Positions 9,236 through 17,233 of a stretch of 64,000 bases of DNA are shown here, piece after piece. Position numbers and translations under genes: made by a program. The notes beneath the pieces were generated by a model. The model was not told where the DNA came from. It ran no database searches and worked only from the letters and a program-made list of their open reading frames with translations. This DNA comes from Microbacterium sp. Nx66 (GTDB taxonomy: Bacteria > Actinomycetota > Actinomycetes > Actinomycetales > Microbacteriaceae). How positions within the stretch are numbered: the first letter of the stretch is position 1; the number at the start of each line of letters is the position of its first letter. The stretch is taken from contig NZ_LR880474.1 in assembly GCF_904066215.1 (NCBI RefSeq), forward strand, positions 2,046,001 to 2,110,000, given 5' to 3'.

Positions 9236-10384
9236 TCAGCCCGCGGTCAGGACGGCCTCGGGGGCCTCGGCCGCGGAGGAGTCGAAGACCCGGGACGCGT
9301 CACGGGCGATGCGCTCGGCGAGCACCTCGTGTCCGATCCCCGGTCCGGTGGGGACCGTGACCCGGCCCGCGACGGCCGTCACCGGAGGGGTGATGATGTC
9401 GGACTCGTAGTACTTGTCCGAACCCGACACGTCCGACGGGAGCAGGAAGCCCGGGAGCGAGGACAGCGCGACGTTCGCGGCCCGCCCGACGCCGAACTCG
9501 TGCATCCCCCCGCACCACACCGGGATGCCCGCATCGCGTGCCATGTCGTGCGCGGCGCGGGCGACGGTCAGCCCGCCCATCCGCGACACCTTGATGTTGA
9601 GGACCCGCCCTGCACCCAGCCGGATCATGGTCCGCAGGTCGCCGAGGTCGACGACCGACTCGTCCAGGCACACGTCCGTGTCGAGCCGCGCCTGCAGATC
9701 GGCGTGGGCCACGAGATCCCGCGGCGCGAAGGGCTGCTCGATCATGGTGAGCGCCTCACGGTCCAGGCGCCTGAACACCTCGGCCGCCCGGTCGTCATCC
9801 GCGTAGGCTCCGTTCGCATCCACGTGGAGGTCGAGGTCGGGGAAGGCACCGCGCACCGCGCGCACGGGCTCCACGTCCCACCCCGGAGCGATCTTGAGCT
9901 TGACGCGCGGGTAGCCGGCCGCGCGCTGCAGCTCGACCTGGGCGAGCAGCTCGTCGAGCGACGGCTCGATCCCCAGCGACACCCCGGCGACGACCTCGTC
10001 GCGCGTCCCGCCCAGGGCCGCGGCGAGCGCGATCCCGCGCATCCGGGAGGACAGGTCCCACACCGCTCCGGAGAACCCGGCCTTCGCGAACTCATGCCCG
10101 CGGACGCGTGCCCACGACGCCTCCAGAGCCGCCGGCTCGTCCCCGTCCGCACGGAGCAGCGCGGGCACGAGGTAGCGCGTGGCGATCTCCCACGCGGTGG
10201 CCGTGGTCTCCGCGCCGTAGAACGGATCGCTCGGCGACGCGATCTCCCCCCAGCCGGTCTGCCCGTCGGCATCGGTGACCTCGACGAGCACGTGCTCGAT
10301 GCCGGACTTGCGGTGCGAACTCGTCTCGAAGCTGTGACGCAGCGGCTGTCGCAGGGCGAACAGCCGGACGCGGACGACCCTCAC
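9236..10384 (-). CDS. Enolase-superfamily enzyme (o-succinylbenzoate synthase / N-acylamino-acid racemase subgroup)
   Basis: A 382-residue (beta/alpha)7-beta barrel enzyme of the MLE subgroup. Catalytic signatures are all present: KLK (K162, K164), DANG (D189), IEQPF (E216), LDES (D241) and IKVSR (K265). The C-terminal GGMHEFGVGRAANVALSSLPG stretch matches the OSBS/NSAR branch, which makes menaquinone precursors, racemises N-acylamino acids, or does both. No other men genes are in the window, and a GNAT acyltransferase and peptidases share the operon. Racemisation of N-acyl amino acids or epimerisation of dipeptides is thus a good alternative. The start is GTG at 10384, with GAGGAGG upstream and GTGA overlap. 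Confidence 0.85.
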   Translation of the reverse strand: MRVVRVRLFALRQPLRHSFETSSHRKSGIEHVLVEVTDADGQTGWGEIASPSDPFYGAETTATAWEIATRYLVPALLRADGDEPAALEASWARVRGHEFAKAGFSGAVWDLSSRMRGIALAAALGGTRDEVVAGVSLGIEPSLDELLAQVELQRAAGYPRVKLKIAPGWDVEPVRAVRGAFPDLDLHVDANGAYADDDRAAEVFRRLDREALTMIEQPFAPRDLVAHADLQARLDTDVCLDESVVDLGDLRTMIRLGAGRVLNIKVSRMGGLTVARAAHDMARDAGIPVWCGGMHEFGVGRAANVALSSLPGFLLPSDVSGSDKYYESDIITPPVTAVAGRVTVPTGPGIGHEVLAERIARDASRVFDSSAAEAPEAVLTAG

Positions 10385-11070
10385 TTGTCCTCCTCGGTGC
10401 GGGGGCGCGGCGTCTCGGGGCCGTAGAGACCCAGCCGTGCCACCAGCCGGTCCCGTTCGGCCAGCCGCCTCCGCGCGCCCTTCGCGCTCGCGGTGGTGAG
10501 CGCACTGAGCAGGTGGCACACCGCCGCGACCGGGGTCGGGGAGTCGGCATACGAGGCGGATCCGGTGCGCACCCGGATGAGCGAGGTCGCTATCGATGCG
10601 AGCGGGGCGTCCTCACTGTCCGTGATGACGACGAGCTGACCCCCGGCTTCATGGAAGAGCCGCCCGAGCCGCACGGTCTCCTCGCGGTAGCGCCGCAGGG
10701 AGAACGCGATGAGCACGTCGCTGGCCCGCACGTCCGTGAGCACGGTGAGCGGCTGCAGCGCGTGCCCGTCGACGAGGAACACGTTCGACAGCGTCGCCGA
10801 GAGATCCGCATTGAGCAGTTGCGCGTACGCCGCCGCCTTGCCCTCGCCTGCCACATACCGTCGTCGGGCACCGAGCAGCAGCGCGGCGGCCTGCGGGACC
10901 TGGGCCGATCGGCTGAGCTCCTCGAAGGTCTGGGCGAGCGTGCGCTGCTCGGTCTCGATGATCCGCGCCTGGATGCTCTCGGCGGAGAGGTTGGTACGGA
11001 TGCGCTCGCCGTAGCGGTCCCGCGGAGAGACGAGGTCGCGATCCTCCTGGTCGTGGTCGTGGTCGTTCAT
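10381..11070 (-). CDS. SIS-domain protein related to MurR/RpiR but lacking the HTH domain
   Basis: A 229-residue protein. From about residue 40 it follows the linker and SIS (sugar isomerase) domain of MurR/RpiR regulators (IQARIIETEQRTLAQTFEEL..., then the ...FSLRRYREETVRLGRLFHEAGGQLVVITDS core). The usual 75-residue N-terminal helix-turn-helix is replaced by an Asp/His/Arg-rich stretch of about 25 residues with no HTH. It may therefore be a ligand sensor or enzyme, not a DNA-binding regulator. The ATG at 11070 follows GGAGGG and overlaps the GNAT stop; its own stop overlaps the racemase start. MurR-type SIS domains bind N-acetylmuramate 6-phosphate, but the binding serines here are not clearly conserved. 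Confidence 0.75.
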   Translation of the reverse strand: MNDHDHDQEDRDLVSPRDRYGERIRTNLSAESIQARIIETEQRTLAQTFEELSRSAQVPQAAALLLGARRRYVAGEGKAAAYAQLLNADLSATLSNVFLVDGHALQPLTVLTDVRASDVLIAFSLRRYREETVRLGRLFHEAGGQLVVITDSEDAPLASIATSLIRVRTGSASYADSPTPVAAVCHLLSALTTASAKGARRRLAERDRLVARLGLYGPETPRPRTEEDK

Positions 11071-11843
11071 GCCGTGCCCTCCCCGGGTGTCGCGCGGTAG
11101 ACCGCCGTGTCGTCGTCGAGGCGCACGGCCCCGACGAGGACGTCCCCGCGGCGGAACGCCGCAGTCATCGTCCGCTCCAGATCCCGCCGCAGCACCGCAC
11201 GATCCTCGGCGTCGAGCTCGCCGGGGCGGGTCGGGATCGCGATCCAGGTGCCGCCGTCCGCCGCCACGGCCCGCCCCCAGTCGTCCGGCCCGAGCTCAGG
11301 CGGGACCGGGAGGGTGCGGCGGGTCCGGTGATCGGCGGCGTCCAGATCCCAGGAGACCACCAGGCGGTCGGTGTCGGGACGGGCGTAGTAGTCCCGTTCG
11401 TACGCGATGCCGACGGCGCCGAGCGAGCTCAGGTTGAAATGGGCGTTGCGCGAGAGCAGCGGATCGAACGTCCACCGCATCGTCGGCTGCCCCCAGCGCA
11501 GAGCCACCGCGCGCTGCGCGAACTTGAGTGCCTGGCCGACGCCCCGCCCCTGGTGCGCGGCGTCGACGGCCGCCGCCTGCGAATAGTGGAACGACGCACC
11601 GGCGGTGTCGCAGCCGGCGAAGCCGTAGGCGAATCCGATCAGCGTTCCGTCGTCGGCGAAGGCGCCGACCGCGGAACCGCCGTTGCGGGCGAGGGCGGTG
11701 AGCAGGTTGGCGTTGAGCGCGTACTCGTTCTCCGTGTAGGCGAAGACGCGGGCGTACAGCGCGGCGGCCTCACGGAACTCGGCGTACTGGGTGAGTTCGC
11801 GGCAGCCGTGGGCGACACCGGCGGCCACCGAAGAAAGAGGCAC
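11067..11843 (-). CDS. GNAT-family N-acetyltransferase (COG3375-like)
   Basis: A 258-residue protein with a GNAT core in the first 150 residues. The acetyl-CoA pyrophosphate loop is AHQGRGVGQALK (about 94-105), and the later TMRWTFDPLLSRNAHFNLSSLG segment is typical of the COG3375 branch of predicted acetyltransferases. It is the first gene of the minus-strand chain and overlaps the SIS gene (ATGA). The GTG start at 11843 is supported by AGGAAA about 8 nt upstream. Next to an N-acylamino-acid-racemase-type enzyme, it could supply N-acetylated amino acids or peptides; no substrate can be read from the sequence. Confidence 0.8.
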   Translation of the reverse strand: MPLSSVAAGVAHGCRELTQYAEFREAAALYARVFAYTENEYALNANLLTALARNGGSAVGAFADDGTLIGFAYGFAGCDTAGASFHYSQAAAVDAAHQGRGVGQALKFAQRAVALRWGQPTMRWTFDPLLSRNAHFNLSSLGAVGIAYERDYYARPDTDRLVVSWDLDAADHRTRRTLPVPPELGPDDWGRAVAADGGTWIAIPTRPGELDAEDRAVLRRDLERTMTAAFRRGDVLVGAVRLDDDTAVYRATPGEGTA

Positions 11844-11936
11844 GATACGTTTCCTAAGATCGAGAAGTCCTGCTGCTCTGAGCGATGCTATCGGCGGGTT
11901 GCGGGGTGATCAAGGGGCAAGATACGGTTCGTAACC
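11844..11936. promoter_or_regulatory. Divergent promoter region between the two peptide-salvage chains
   Basis: This 93-bp gap separates the GNAT gene (minus) and the M20 gene (plus). For the plus strand, TTGCGG (11899-11904) and TACGGT (11923-11928) are spaced by 18 bp and place transcription start on or next to the GTG at 11937, so the M20 mRNA may be leaderless. The sequence CGGTT-CGT-AACCG (11925-11937) is a perfect short dyad over the start. GATACG motifs at 11844 and 11921 belong to a set of five (see findings). Confidence 0.5.
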
Positions 11937-13085
11937 GTGACGACTCCTTCGGCAGTGCGCGACGCGGACCATCCTTCCGACGACATCATCGCACTCGTGC
12001 GCGAACTCGTGCTGCTCGAGACGCCGAGCCGCGACGTCGAGGCGAGCGGCCGTATCGCCGACCTGCTGTCCGCGTGGTTCGCCGGCGTCGGCGGCACCGT
12101 CCAGCGGGTCCCGCACGAGCTCGGGACAGACCTCGTCATCGACGTCCCCGGCACCGGAGACCCGGTGCTCCTCATCGGCCACACCGACACCGTGTGGCCG
12201 GTCGGCACGCTGGCGGACGACCTGCCATGGAGCGAGGAGGGCGATGTCGTGCGCGGCCCCGGCTCCTACGACATGAAAGCCGGCATCGTCGTGATGCTGG
12301 AGACGCTGCGCCGCCTGCAGCCCCTGCCGCTCGCACAGCGGCGCGCGGTGCGGATCGTGCTGGTCGCGGACGAGGAGATCGGCTCGCCGGTCTCGGGCCC
12401 CCTGCTCGCGGAGCGGGCTCGAGGTGCGGCCTGCGCCATCGGATTCGAGTCCCCGCATCCCGACGGCGCCCTCAAGGTCGGCCGCCGTGGCAGTGCCCGG
12501 GTGCGCATCGCCGTCACCGGACGTGCGGCCCACGCCGCGCTCGACCCGGAGCACGGCGTCTCGGCGATCGACGAACTCGTCGACCAGCTCCTGCGGGTCC
12601 GCGCGATCGTCGCCGACCCGGATCTGCCGAGCCCGGTGCTCTGCAACGTCGGGGTCATCGACGGCGGGGCGCGCACCAACGTGGTGCCGGCGCAGGCCGC
12701 GGCCGAGATAGGACTCCGCTTCCTCGACCCGGACTCCGAGGAGCGCGTCCTCGCCGCTCTCCGCGGTCTGACCCCCGTGCGCCCTGGCGCCCACGTCGAG
12801 GTCGCCGTGCTCAGCGCCCGACCCGCCTGGCGTGCCTCCGCGGCGGACGCCACCTTCCTCGCGCGGATCGCCGAGGAAGGGGCCGCGCTCGGCCAGCACG
12901 TCGACGGCCGCCCCGCGGCCGGCGCGGGCGACACCAACCTCCTCGGCGGCCGCGGGCTCCCGACGGTCGACGGCTTCGGCCCGCGGGGTGGCGGCGCGCA
13001 CGCGGTGGACGAGCACTTCCTGCGTTCCTCCCTGCACGAACGCATCGCGCTCCTGCGCGCCGTGCTCACCATCCCGACGGAGTGA
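11937..13085 (+). CDS. M20-family metallopeptidase (glutamate carboxypeptidase / CPG2-like)
   Basis: A 382-residue zinc exopeptidase. Metal-binding motifs are present in order: GHTDTVWP (H82, D84), GPGSYDMKAG (D112), ADEEIGSP (E146, E147), FESPH, and a late GGGAHAVDEH histidine. The lid (dimerisation) domain sits between the two halves of the catalytic domain. CPG2 relatives remove C-terminal Glu or other residues from N-acyl or peptide substrates. No signal peptide is visible, so it should act on imported peptides. GTG at 11937 has no Shine-Dalgarno within 15 nt but has a -10-like box 8 nt before it, consistent with a leaderless start. It heads the plus-strand chain, 287 bp before the binding-protein gene. 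Confidence 0.9.
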   Translation: MTTPSAVRDADHPSDDIIALVRELVLLETPSRDVEASGRIADLLSAWFAGVGGTVQRVPHELGTDLVIDVPGTGDPVLLIGHTDTVWPVGTLADDLPWSEEGDVVRGPGSYDMKAGIVVMLETLRRLQPLPLAQRRAVRIVLVADEEIGSPVSGPLLAERARGAACAIGFESPHPDGALKVGRRGSARVRIAVTGRAAHAALDPEHGVSAIDELVDQLLRVRAIVADPDLPSPVLCNVGVIDGGARTNVVPAQAAAEIGLRFLDPDSEERVLAALRGLTPVRPGAHVEVAVLSARPAWRASAADATFLARIAEEGAALGQHVDGRPAAGAGDTNLLGGRGLPTVDGFGPRGGGAHAVDEHFLRSSLHERIALLRAVLTIPTE

Positions 13086-13372
13086 CGATACGATTCCGGT
13101 TCCCGCGCCCGAGCGGAACCGACCCGGGATACGTTCCGGATGTCTGGGACGTGTGACCACCGTCCGCCTCGGCGATCTCTCCCGGCGCATCCTGGCATCC
13201 GCGTGTTTCCGCCGTGTTACACCCCCTCGACGGCCGGCGATCTTTCCGGGTGTCGGCACTTTTCTTCCGCGATACGCATCGAATGTCTTGACCGCGCGGC
13301 CGTCTTCCGCTTGCATGGTCAGCACCGACCCGGCTTCACTGTGGATCCGGGCGGCGCCCGAAGGGACCTTCC
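13086..13372 (+). promoter_or_regulatory. Intergenic region upstream of the second transporter operon
   Basis: This 287-bp gap holds no supportable gene. A perfect 7-bp dyad (CGGTTCC 13097-13103 / GGAACCG 13115-13121) just after the M20 stop may end or pause that transcript, though no U-tract follows. Three copies of GATACG lie at 13087, 13128 and 13271. TTGACC at 13288-13293 is a fair -35 with only a weak -10 (TTGCAT, 13311-13316). These point to a separate promoter for the binding-protein gene. Confidence 0.4.
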
Positions 13373-15205
13373 ATGCGTCTTGCCCCCCGCTCCAGAACCG
13401 TGCGAAGTCTGACCGCCGCCGCGATCGCCTCCGCGCTCCTCATCGCCGCTCCGGTCGGTGCCGCCCAGGCGCAGTCCGTCAGCGCGGCCACCGAGTCCCC
13501 GGCGTCCGAGACGACGCTCCGGATCGCCACCTCCGGATTCGTGGACACGTTCAACCCGTTCATCTCGATCTATCTGACGCCGACGAACATCATCCGGTAC
13601 GTCTACGAGTCGCTCGTGCAGAACGACGCCGAGGACGGCTCCCCCACGAAGGGCCTCGCGGACTCCTGGGAGGCGACGGACGGCGGCCAGACGTGGACCT
13701 TCACCCTCCAGGACGACCTCGTCTGGTCGGACGGTGAGCCCATCACCTCCGCCGATGTGAAGTACACGTACGACCAGATGATGACGGTCCCCGCCCTCGG
13801 CACCGCCAACGGCAACCTCGTCTCGAACTTCGACACCGTCGAGACCCCCGACGACAAGACCGTCGTGATCACCCTGAAGACGCCGCAGGCCCCGAACCCC
13901 GGCTCGGAGATCCCGATCGTCCCGAAGCACATCTGGGAGGCGGTCGACGACCCCACCACCTTCACCAACGACGCCGACGTCGTCGGCTCCGGCCCGTTCC
14001 TCCTCGACAGCTACTCGGCCAACCAGTCCATCGTGCTGAAGGCGAATGAGAACTTCTGGCGCGGCGCCCCCAAGATCGACGCGATCCAGTACGTGTACTA
14101 CACGAACTCGGACGCCCAGGTGCAGGCGCTCAAGGCGGGCGACGTCGACCTCGTCACCGGCCTCACCCCGACGCAGTTCTCGGCGCTCGACGGCGTCGAC
14201 GGCGTCACCACGCACTCGGGCGAGGGCCGCCGCTACCACTCGATCAGCATCAACGTCGGTCAGCAGACGCGCGACAACGTGCCCTACGGCACCGGCAATG
14301 CCGCGCTGAAGGAGCTCGAGGTCCGCCAGGCCATCCGCCTCGGCACCGACACGGCCACCCTGCTCGACAAGGTGCTGGACGGCGAGGGCACGCTCGCCAC
14401 GAGCTTCATCCCGGCGTCCTTCCCGAAGTGGCACCTCTCCGACGACGACGACGTGATCGTCGGCTTCGACTCCGAGGCCGCACAGGCGAAGCTCGACGAG
14501 GCCGGCTGGGTTCCCGGCGCGGACGGCATCCGCGAGAAGGACGGTCAGCGCCTGAGCCTGCGCCTGCTGACGGATGCGGACGATGCCAACGAGCAGTCCA
14601 TCTCCGACTTCTTCGTCCCGTGGATGAAGGACATCGGGATCGAGATCACGGTCGAGTCCACCGACTCCGACACGATCAGCGCGAAGGCCACGTCCGGCGA
14701 CTACGACCTGTACTTCAGCGGCTGGTCGGTCAATCCCGACCCCGACTACCAGCTGGGCATCAACACCTGCATGAATCTGCCGACCGCGACCGACGGCACC
14801 GGCGGCACCACGCAGGACGGGTACTGCAACCCGGAGTTCGACGAGATGTACGCCGCGCAGCGCTCCGAGATCGACCCGGAGAAGCGCCAGGAGATCGTGC
14901 ACGACATGCTCGCGCTGAACTACACCGACACCGCGCAGGTCGCGACCTGGTACGCCAACTCGCTGGAGGCCTACCGCTCCGACCGCTTCACGGGCTTCAC
15001 CCTGCAGCCGAAGGACGGCGGCATCATCGCCAACCAGGCCGGCTACTGGGGCTACCTGACCGTCGAGCCCGTCGAGGGGGCGACCGCCGGCGGCACCGGC
15101 ACGAACACCGGACTCATCATCGGAGGCGTCGTGGTGGGGGTGGTCCTGATCGGAGGACTCATCTTCTTCCTGATCCGTCGCCGCAACATCGCCGACGTCG
15201 AATGA
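13373..15205 (+). CDS. Peptide-binding protein (SBP family 5) with C-terminal membrane anchor
   Basis: A 610-residue family-5 substrate-binding protein. It has a cleavable signal peptide (positively charged start, hydrophobic stretch, ending near AQAQS, about residue 34) with no lipobox cysteine. The mature domain shows the usual SWEATDGGQTWTFTLQDDLVWSDG pattern. Unusually, after the binding domain a Gly/Thr-rich linker leads into a transmembrane helix (about 579-601) followed by RRR and a short cytoplasmic tail. The protein is thus tethered at its C-terminus and not by an N-terminal lipid. It would feed the permeases starting 72 bp downstream. Confidence 0.92.
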   Translation: MRLAPRSRTVRSLTAAAIASALLIAAPVGAAQAQSVSAATESPASETTLRIATSGFVDTFNPFISIYLTPTNIIRYVYESLVQNDAEDGSPTKGLADSWEATDGGQTWTFTLQDDLVWSDGEPITSADVKYTYDQMMTVPALGTANGNLVSNFDTVETPDDKTVVITLKTPQAPNPGSEIPIVPKHIWEAVDDPTTFTNDADVVGSGPFLLDSYSANQSIVLKANENFWRGAPKIDAIQYVYYTNSDAQVQALKAGDVDLVTGLTPTQFSALDGVDGVTTHSGEGRRYHSISINVGQQTRDNVPYGTGNAALKELEVRQAIRLGTDTATLLDKVLDGEGTLATSFIPASFPKWHLSDDDDVIVGFDSEAAQAKLDEAGWVPGADGIREKDGQRLSLRLLTDADDANEQSISDFFVPWMKDIGIEITVESTDSDTISAKATSGDYDLYFSGWSVNPDPDYQLGINTCMNLPTATDGTGGTTQDGYCNPEFDEMYAAQRSEIDPEKRQEIVHDMLALNYTDTAQVATWYANSLEAYRSDRFTGFTLQPKDGGIIANQAGYWGYLTVEPVEGATAGGTGTNTGLIIGGVVVGVVLIGGLIFFLIRRRNIADVE

Positions 15206-15212
15206 GTCCGGC

Positions 15213-15253
15213 GAGACGCCGCGGGTGGCGGGCTTCCGCCCCCGCGGCGTCTC
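15213..15253 (+). terminator. 13-bp stem-loop between binding protein and permease genes
   Basis: GAGACGCCGCGGG (15213-15225) pairs perfectly with CCCGCGGCGTCTC (15241-15253) around a 15-nt loop, ending 24 nt before the permease ATG. No U-tract follows. Such intercistronic hairpins after binding-protein genes commonly stabilise the upstream mRNA or reduce read-through, so binding protein exceeds permease. Confidence 0.5.
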
Positions 15254-15277
15254 CCGGTCCGCTGTAAGGAGACCCCC

Positions 15278-16321
15278 ATGTCCAACGCGGTTCCCCCGTC
15301 CACCTCCGCCATCGCGACGAGCGCCGCGGCCGAGGAGCAGCCGAAGGGCGTCGGCGCCCTCCGCTACTTCCTGGTCAAGCTCGGCGGCGCGGCCATCAGC
15401 CTGGCGATGGTGATCCTCCTCGGATTCTTCGCCTTCAAGATCCTGCCGGGCGATCCGGTCGCCTCGATCGCCCGTGAGCGCGGCATGAGCGCCGAGCAGG
15501 CCGACCAGCTACGCGAGCAGCTCGGCCTGAACAAGCCCCTGTGGCAGCAGTTCGTCGACTACCTCGGCAACGTGTTCACCCTGAACTTCGGCACGAGCTA
15601 CGTCTACCGCACCTCCGTGTCCGAGCTCATCGGCCAGTACTTCTGGAACACGATCCTCCTCACCGGCACGGCGGCGATCATCGCGATCGCGCTCGGTCTC
15701 TGGCTCGGGCAGAAGGCGGCCTGGAAGCACGGCTCCACCTTCGACCGCATCGTCTCCGGCACCTCGCTCGTGTTCTGGTCGGTACCGACCTTCTGGCTGG
15801 CGCTGCTGCTCCTGATGATCTTCGGCGGCACGCTGCACTGGTTCCCGACCGGAGGCATGGTCTCCCCCAACCCGCCCACCGATCCGGTCGGCGCGGTCCT
15901 GGACGTGATCTCGCACATGGTGCTCCCGGTCATCACGATGGTCGCGGTCGTCTACGCGCAGTACCTGATGGTGATGCGCAGCTCGCTCCTCGAGGAAATG
16001 GGCGCCGACTACCTCACGACCGCGCGGGCCAAGGGCCTCAGGGAAGACCTCGTCCGCCGTCGGCACGCCGTCCCCAACGCCCTGCTGCCGACCGTGACGC
16101 TCGTCTTCATGCACATCGGCGGCCTCATCGCCGGGGCGGTCACGGTGGAGACGGTGTTCTCCTGGCCCGGGCTCGGGAAGCTGACCTTCGAGGCCATCTC
16201 CGGACCCGACCTCCCGCTCCTGCAGGGCACCTTCGTGGTGTTCTCCACGATCATCATCGCGATGAACCTCATCGCGGACCTCATCTACCGTCAGCTCGAC
16301 CCGAGGGTGAGGCGCGCATGA
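15278..16321 (+). CDS. Oligopeptide ABC transporter permease (DppB type), second system
   Basis: A 347-residue DppB/OppB permease. An N-terminal extension of about 25 residues precedes the first helix; then come the family signatures FKILPGDPVASIARERG and the EAA loop LTTARAKGLREDLVRRRHAVPNALLP (split here around residue 250). Six hydrophobic segments fit the fold. The ATG at 15278 has AAGGAG 6-7 nt upstream. The stop overlaps the start of the dppC-like gene (ATGA). It forms the membrane channel of the second importer. Confidence 0.92.
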   Translation: MSNAVPPSTSAIATSAAAEEQPKGVGALRYFLVKLGGAAISLAMVILLGFFAFKILPGDPVASIARERGMSAEQADQLREQLGLNKPLWQQFVDYLGNVFTLNFGTSYVYRTSVSELIGQYFWNTILLTGTAAIIAIALGLWLGQKAAWKHGSTFDRIVSGTSLVFWSVPTFWLALLLLMIFGGTLHWFPTGGMVSPNPPTDPVGAVLDVISHMVLPVITMVAVVYAQYLMVMRSSLLEEMGADYLTTARAKGLREDLVRRRHAVPNALLPTVTLVFMHIGGLIAGAVTVETVFSWPGLGKLTFEAISGPDLPLLQGTFVVFSTIIIAMNLIADLIYRQLDPRVRRA

Positions 16322-17232
16322 CCACGGCATCCCCGACCATCCGTTCACCCCGTGCTCTGGCGTGGCACCGCCGCGGCACCGCGTTCGTCGACTTCTGCCG
16401 GCAGTTCGCCCAGCACCGGGCGGGCATGGTGGGCCTCGTCTTCCTCGTGATCGTCGCGCTCATCGCGATCTTCGCCCCCGTGATCGCCCCCGCCAGCATG
16501 CTCGACGTCACGAAACTCGTCGACGTGCAGCGCTTCGCGCCGCCGTCCTGGGAGCATCCCCTCGGCACCGATCATCAGGGTCGCGAGATCTGGGTCCGCA
16601 TGGTGTGGGGCGCCAGGGTGTCCCTGCTCGTCGGCCTCGCCGCCACGGCGATGTCGATGATCATCGGCACTCTCGTCGGGCTCTCGGCGGGCCACTTCAC
16701 CGGCTTCTTCGGCGGGCTGATGATGCGCATCATCGACTTCTTCCTCGTGCTGCCGTCGCTGATCCTCGCGATCGTGCTGTCGTCGGTGCTGAGCCGCGGC
16801 GTCTGGACCATCATCATCGCGATCGGCCTGACCTCGTGGGCCGGTACCGCCCGCGTCGTCCGCGCGCAGACCCTCTCCGTGGAGTCGCGCGACTACATCG
16901 AACGCTCGCGGGCCCTCGGCGCCGGGCACTGGCACATCATCATGAAGCACCTCCTCCCCGGGGTGCTGCCGCTCGTGCTCGCCAACACGACGCTCACGGT
17001 CGGCTCGGCGATCATCTCCGAATCCACCCTGGCGTTCCTCGGCCTCGGCGACACCACGCTGCAGTCCTGGGGCTCGATCCTGAAGAACGCGATGGACGTC
17101 TCCGCGGCGACCAGCGGCTACTGGTGGTACGTGCTCGTGCCGGGCATCGCCATCGTCCTCGTCGTGCTGTCGTTCACCCTGATGGGCCGCGCCGTCGAGA
17201 ACATCACCAACCCGACGCTGAGGAGCCGCTGA
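16318..17232 (+). CDS. Oligopeptide ABC transporter permease (DppC type), second system
   Basis: A 304-residue DppC/OppC permease. The first helix (about 37-58) is followed by the HPLGTDHQGREIWVRM signature and a five-helix core with the EAA loop around SRALGAGHWHIIMKHLLPG. The ATG at 16318 overlaps the upstream stop; longer readings of the frame are shadow of dppB. It ends 1 bp before the ATPase start, so the three subunits are probably made in equal amounts. Confidence 0.92.
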   Translation: MTTASPTIRSPRALAWHRRGTAFVDFCRQFAQHRAGMVGLVFLVIVALIAIFAPVIAPASMLDVTKLVDVQRFAPPSWEHPLGTDHQGREIWVRMVWGARVSLLVGLAATAMSMIIGTLVGLSAGHFTGFFGGLMMRIIDFFLVLPSLILAIVLSSVLSRGVWTIIIAIGLTSWAGTARVVRAQTLSVESRDYIERSRALGAGHWHIIMKHLLPGVLPLVLANTTLTVGSAIISESTLAFLGLGDTTLQSWGSILKNAMDVSAATSGYWWYVLVPGIAIVLVVLSFTLMGRAVENITNPTLRSR

Positions 17233-17233
17233 G

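Noticed and set aside
9236..10384. Naming the enolase-superfamily gene menC outright
   Set aside because: Sequence motifs fit OSBS and N-acylamino-acid racemase equally, and no other menaquinone genes are present here.
10381..11070. Calling the SIS protein the transcriptional regulator of the island
   Set aside because: There is no room for an HTH in the first 40 residues and none is visible.
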